The notes below the pieces were generated by a model. It made no database searches. It saw only the letters and a program-made list of their open reading frames with translations, and was not told where the DNA came from. A stretch of DNA of 64,000 bases from Ptychodera flava (lineage: Eukaryota; Hemichordata; Enteropneusta; Ptychoderidae), in contig NC_091942.1 of NCBI RefSeq assembly GCF_041260155.1, positions 3,338,501 to 3,402,500 on the forward strand. The letters are read 5' to 3'. The stretch's first letter is position 1, and every line of letters starts with the position of its first letter. The position numbers and the translations under genes are program-made. This document shows positions 62,101 through 64,000 of the stretch, piece by piece.

Positions 62101-64000
62101 GAAAATAGTCAATACTCAGCGTTTTTGATGCCCTGGTAAGATGTACAATAATAAGGTTATTATGAAAATACCGCAAATGAATGTACTAGGACATTGGTGC
62201 CATGCATCAACCTCAATGATACAATGTGCTTATGTCCTCGTGCATCCTTTGCAATATTTTCGTAATAGCCTCATTATATCAGCCTTGCCAATTTCAGAAC
62301 TAGAAACTTACCTTGACTTCAGTCATTTGCGGTTTGAAATTCCATCTCATACTGGATGCTGTATCAGCATTGAATTTGACAGTAATAATCCTATCTGGCA
62401 CTTTTGTCATTGATTCTACTCTGTCACTGTCATGTCCAAGTGTGGCTTGTCCACCCAATCCAGTCACCTTACATGGTAATACAATACAATACAATGCAAA
62501 GTTTATTAGTTCTATACACAGTATTAACTGCAACATGTTTGATATCTTTTGCCTTGCCGTGTACACCGGAGAAAGTTGATTTTCCTCACGTCTTTTTGAC
62601 TAAAGCATGCGTGTGGAGATCATATGACTTAAAAAATGACCGCCAATAGCCTGACCCGTAGCATTGAAAACACAGTGGCTTGTAGTTCAATACACAGCGA
62701 AAGCTGCTTAGAAAGATAGGCCAATCTATCTTACCTGCCATGTATTTAGACAGCATTCGCTGTGTATTGAACCCCAAGTGGCTGTGTTGTCAATGCTACG
62801 GGCCAGGCTACGGGCCGGCAGTCATTTTGCACTATCATGTGATCTCCACATACATGCTTTAATAAAAAGACGTCAGGGAAATCACTTTCACTGGCGCACA
62901 CGGTTAGGAATTTGCCTCACGAGGCAAAAAGTATCACACATGTTGAATATTTTGCTCAATGGCTTGAGAGGAAAGAACTCACTAAAAATTGCCTGCAAAT
63001 GAGAGAGTAAACTAGCTAAGCAAACAGCCTCAAATGAAATTTTGCTCAGCTAATTTCTCTCGTGCACGGCAGGCTTCACATCCTAGTAAGTCTGTGTGAG
63101 ACAATAAAACTGAGAAACAGAGAGAAATAGTTCATACTAGGAAGAGGCTTGAACAACCAATTGATTCTATGACATTTTATGACACACAGACAAGTGTTAA
63201 TGATTAGTAGACTCAATGCTAGTATCTGTAACTCTACTGAGTAACTCTAAAATGGCTGTCTATTCATTATCTGTACATACTCATCATACATATGATATGC
63301 AAAAAAAATTGTTTCTTGGAGTCTACTAATGATGATGGAAATCAGTGAAGTTGTCCACAGGAATATTTGGGAATCATGATTTTCCAGTGTTGGTGTTGCA
63401 AAGGGAAAAACAGAGTGCACTGACCCTTGGTGCATATCAGAAGGTTAGTCCAAATGAAAGACTCAATTCAAAGGAGGATATCATGCTTGAAAAGATTCAT
63501 GCATTAACTTTTGGCTTTTATTTCAATTCTAGTTTTACATGTTTTAAGTCATTATCTTGGTGTAGAAATTGACAGCAAGTAGAAAGCTTTTACAATGTTT
63601 AGAGTGTATGTTTCCTGGTGATGGATTATTAATAGTAAGTTGTAGAGGGACAGACAGTCTGTCTGAGTCTGTGATTTATTTTCTTTTAGAATTCGGCAAA
63701 TCAAACTTCACACTAACAAGAACACTAGAAAACACGCAAGCTGCAGGGACCTACCTGACAGAACATGCTGTATAATGGTACAGCTGCATATGAAAGTCCA
63801 CCTATCAAAATAGCTATAGATGCTATGTAGATCATCACAGTCTTGTTCCGCTGCTGAAATGTCCGTGCTGAATACCTGGGATGTGCATGCCTAAATCTTA
63901 AATGTCCCCTCTTGTAAAGACTTCCAAGTATTTGACAGTCACGTATGCTTCTTCCTATGGTTAGTGTATGTAAACTCTGCAGTGGCTGCATCCATATCCC
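53035..64000 (-). CDS. COX11: COX11: cytochrome c oxidase copper chaperone (four visible exons, 5' end outside window)
   Basis: Exons on the minus strand: 63755-64000 (continuing past the window or starting at the ATG at 63989-63991), 62312-62467, 61274-61441 and 53035-53187. All introns are phase 0 with GT-AG ends. From that ATG the product is 237 residues (human 276). It has a basic N-terminus, then one membrane segment (about 52-73) followed by SYAAVPLYSMFCQ. The exposed domain opens with VTGLGG and has WNFKPQ, the copper-binding CFCF (Cys174 and Cys176 from that ATG) and PVFFYIDPEFAEDP. COX11 sits in the mitochondrial inner membrane and delivers copper to the CuB site of COX1. Intron 3 (8086 bp) carries a nested palindrome and an LTR retroelement. 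Intron 1 carries a foldback element. The coding frame is intact. Confidence 0.95.
53448..53628. repeat. Left hairpin element (181 bp)
   Basis: Starts CACATATTGACTGGCC and ends with its complement. The central part pairs ACAGACTGTTTCCC with GGGAAACAGTCTGT around CCGTAGCC. The same element in opposite orientation is at 60709-60891. Confidence 0.85.
53653..53916 (-). pseudogene. Left-arm copy of the possible Crypton-like ORF, cut by the LTR
   Basis: On the minus strand the frame matches the ORF of the right arm (FILLSEEELNALVSN, SKRTKTIIKGALNVLQKYC). The copy B insertion at 53917 lies just upstream of the start codon, between the ATG and the promoter-like part of the unit. See the right-arm ORF for identity. 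Confidence 0.5.
53917..54488 (+). repeat. 5' LTR of copy B
   Basis: TGTTATGTAGG...CACGTAACA, 572 bp. Compared with copy A it has GTGCACAGC, an extra GCCGAAGGA segment near 54287, and AATAAC in place of the AATAAA poly(A) signal. Its own 3' LTR shares all three. Confidence 0.92.
54592..56222 (+). pseudogene. gag and protease of copy B, broken
   Basis: The ATG at 54592 begins the same MAEFKPEEMDD as copy A. A one-base loss near 54723 and further indels near 54885 and 55060 break the first third. From 55146 the frame is open to 56222, covering the rest of gag, the CCHC knuckle (CNYCKKDGHLMSDC, near 55735-55776) and, in frame, the protease DTGAS motif at 56034. This shows that gag and protease share one frame in this family. 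Confidence 0.85.
56373..57806 (+). pseudogene. Integrase of copy B, broken
   Basis: Frame 56373-57218 holds the HHCC domain and the first two catalytic Asp. A one-base loss after TTTATGTCTGG (57196-57206) and a second change near 57245 disrupt the region before the catalytic Glu. Frame 57311-57712 resumes with the C-terminal region and breaks again near 57675, just before the GPY/F-like segment. As in copy A it lies upstream of RT. Confidence 0.85.
57724..59357 (+). pseudogene. Reverse transcriptase and RNase H of copy B, broken
   Basis: Frames 57724-58293, 58260-58634, 58610-58888 and 59139-59357 together cover RT and RNase H. The catalytic YVDD is at 58554-58565. Breaks lie near 58142, 58607, 58885 (loss in an A run) and 59053 (loss of one G of CATGGTATAG). 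The final stop matches copy A. Confidence 0.87.
59442..60016 (+). repeat. 3' LTR of copy B
   Basis: 575 bp with the same ends and subfamily marks as the 5' LTR of copy B. It is preceded by the polypurine tract GAAGAGGGG. Confidence 0.92.
60226..60706 (+). mobile_element. Right-arm TIR unit of the palindrome (intact)
   Basis: 481 bp with ends TTGTAACACACCTCATCCG and its complement. The first half holds GC-rich stem sequence and GGCGCATGCGCGAACTGG (NRF-1-like, promoter-like). The second half holds an ORF starting at 60432. The opposite-strand copy occupies 53631-53916 plus 60021-60219. Confidence 0.7.
60432..60833 (+). CDS. Possible N-terminal fragment of a Crypton/DUF3504-type protein
   Basis: 133 codons from an ATG in a good context (AAAGATGC), 15 bp after TGGAATGTAAAC. 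Residues about 14-52 (FRFILLSEEELNALVSNKDS, then KRTKTIIKGALNVLQKYCD) resemble the N-terminal part of Crypton-derived tyrosine-recombinase-like proteins, common in marine invertebrates. There an Arg-Phe, an Asp-Ser-Lys-x-Thr and an amphipathic helix precede the recombinase core. The catalytic core is absent, and after about residue 65 the frame runs through the TIR and hairpin as nonsense. The identity is a guess from pattern; it may simply be a captured first exon. Confidence 0.35.
   Translation: MPSADERNDSREIFRFILLSEEELNALVSNKDSKRTKTIIKGALNVLQKYCDPVGKIFLAEPLQHITSYSLHATTFVYGTFLCMTTDEVCYKTHIDWPLGQQHTSLTPRACESPPKQTVSLGLRPRETVCFWG
60709..60891. repeat. Right hairpin element (183 bp)
   Basis: Reverse complement of the left hairpin with few differences. 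Starts CACATATTGACTGGCC, ends GGCCAGTCAATATGTG, followed by TA. Confidence 0.85.
61274..61441 (-). CDS. COX11: COX11 exon 3
   Basis: 56 codons, VAPGETALAFYKAKNP to LNPHEE. It contains the CFCF copper motif. Donor GTGTGT, acceptor TTAACAG. Confidence 0.94.
62312..62467 (-). CDS. COX11: COX11 exon 2
   Basis: 52 codons, VTGLGGQATLGHDSD to FKPQMTEVK. Donor GTAAG at 62311-62307, acceptor AG at 62469-62468. Confidence 0.93.
62587..62872. mobile_element. Foldback element in COX11 intron 1
   Basis: Imperfect inverted repeat with arms of about 125 bp. ACGTCTTTTTGACTAAAGCATG at the left is matched by CATGCTTTAATAAAAAGACG at the right, and CCGTAGCATTGA...TTCAATACACAGCGAA by TTCGCTGTGTATTGAA...TCAATGCTACGG. 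A short stem, AAGATAGGCCAATCTATCTT, lies at the centre. No ORF spans it. It is probably a MITE. Confidence 0.7.
63000..63754. other. Rest of COX11 intron 1
   Basis: Ordinary AT-rich intron with no repeat or gene recognised between the foldback element and exon 1. Confidence 0.5.
63755..64000 (-). CDS. COX11: COX11 exon 1 (partial at the window edge)
   Basis: Donor GTAGGT, with CAG as the last codon at 63755-63757. The frame stays open from the ATG at 63989-63991 to the window edge (Gly-Ile-Trp upstream), so the true start may be further out. It encodes the mitochondrial targeting region and the membrane segment. Confidence 0.9.

Overview
This is nuclear DNA from an animal, probably a marine invertebrate. 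It is AT-rich, genes are sparse with long introns, and microsatellites, minisatellites, foldback repeats and retrotransposons dominate. Two Ty3/gypsy-like elements have integrase upstream of reverse transcriptase. That order marks the Gmr1 lineage, first described from deuterostomes, so an invertebrate deuterostome is a reasonable guess. The sequence does not prove it, and another bilaterian such as a mollusc remains possible.

Layout. 1-1280: 3' end of a decayed non-LTR retrotransposon (reverse transcriptase). 1630-2160: satellite-like units with a GC hairpin and (AT)n runs. 2162-5873: no gene, dispersed repeats only. 5883-12056: Gmr1-like LTR retrotransposon copy A. 12066-15996: microsatellites, then the upstream region of the next gene. 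15997-16605: intact single-exon ARL4-type small GTPase gene (+), with a poly(A) signal near 17366. 17372-32002: about 14.6 kb with no gene I recognise. 32096-43805: MRPS34 (+), encoding mitochondrial ribosomal protein mS34, in three exons. Its 9.5-kb first intron holds a 2-kb, 59-bp-period minisatellite, a perfect 36-bp hairpin, a pogo-like MITE and a cluster of inverted repeats. 48444-48744: 7SL (SRP) RNA gene (+), ending in a T run. 53035-64000: COX11 (-), encoding the copper chaperone for cytochrome c oxidase assembly. Four exons are visible and the 5' end runs off the right edge. COX11 intron 3 (8.1 kb) contains a 1.34-kb nested palindrome, one arm of which is split by Gmr1-like copy B (53917-60016).

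Functional themes. MRPS34 (mitochondrial translation) and COX11 (copper delivery to complex IV) are both nuclear genes for the respiratory system. A consensus NRF-1 site lies 82 bp upstream of the MRPS34 start codon. The 7SL RNA serves ER targeting. ARL4 is a membrane-associated signalling GTPase. I infer no operon-like relation among them.

Most unusual: the nested palindrome in COX11 intron 3. Two inverted copies of a TIR-bounded unit carry the start of a possible Crypton/DUF3504-type ORF and are capped by hairpin elements with TA flanks. Its intact right arm acts as an internal empty site that fixes the ends and the 4-bp target duplication of retroelement copy B.
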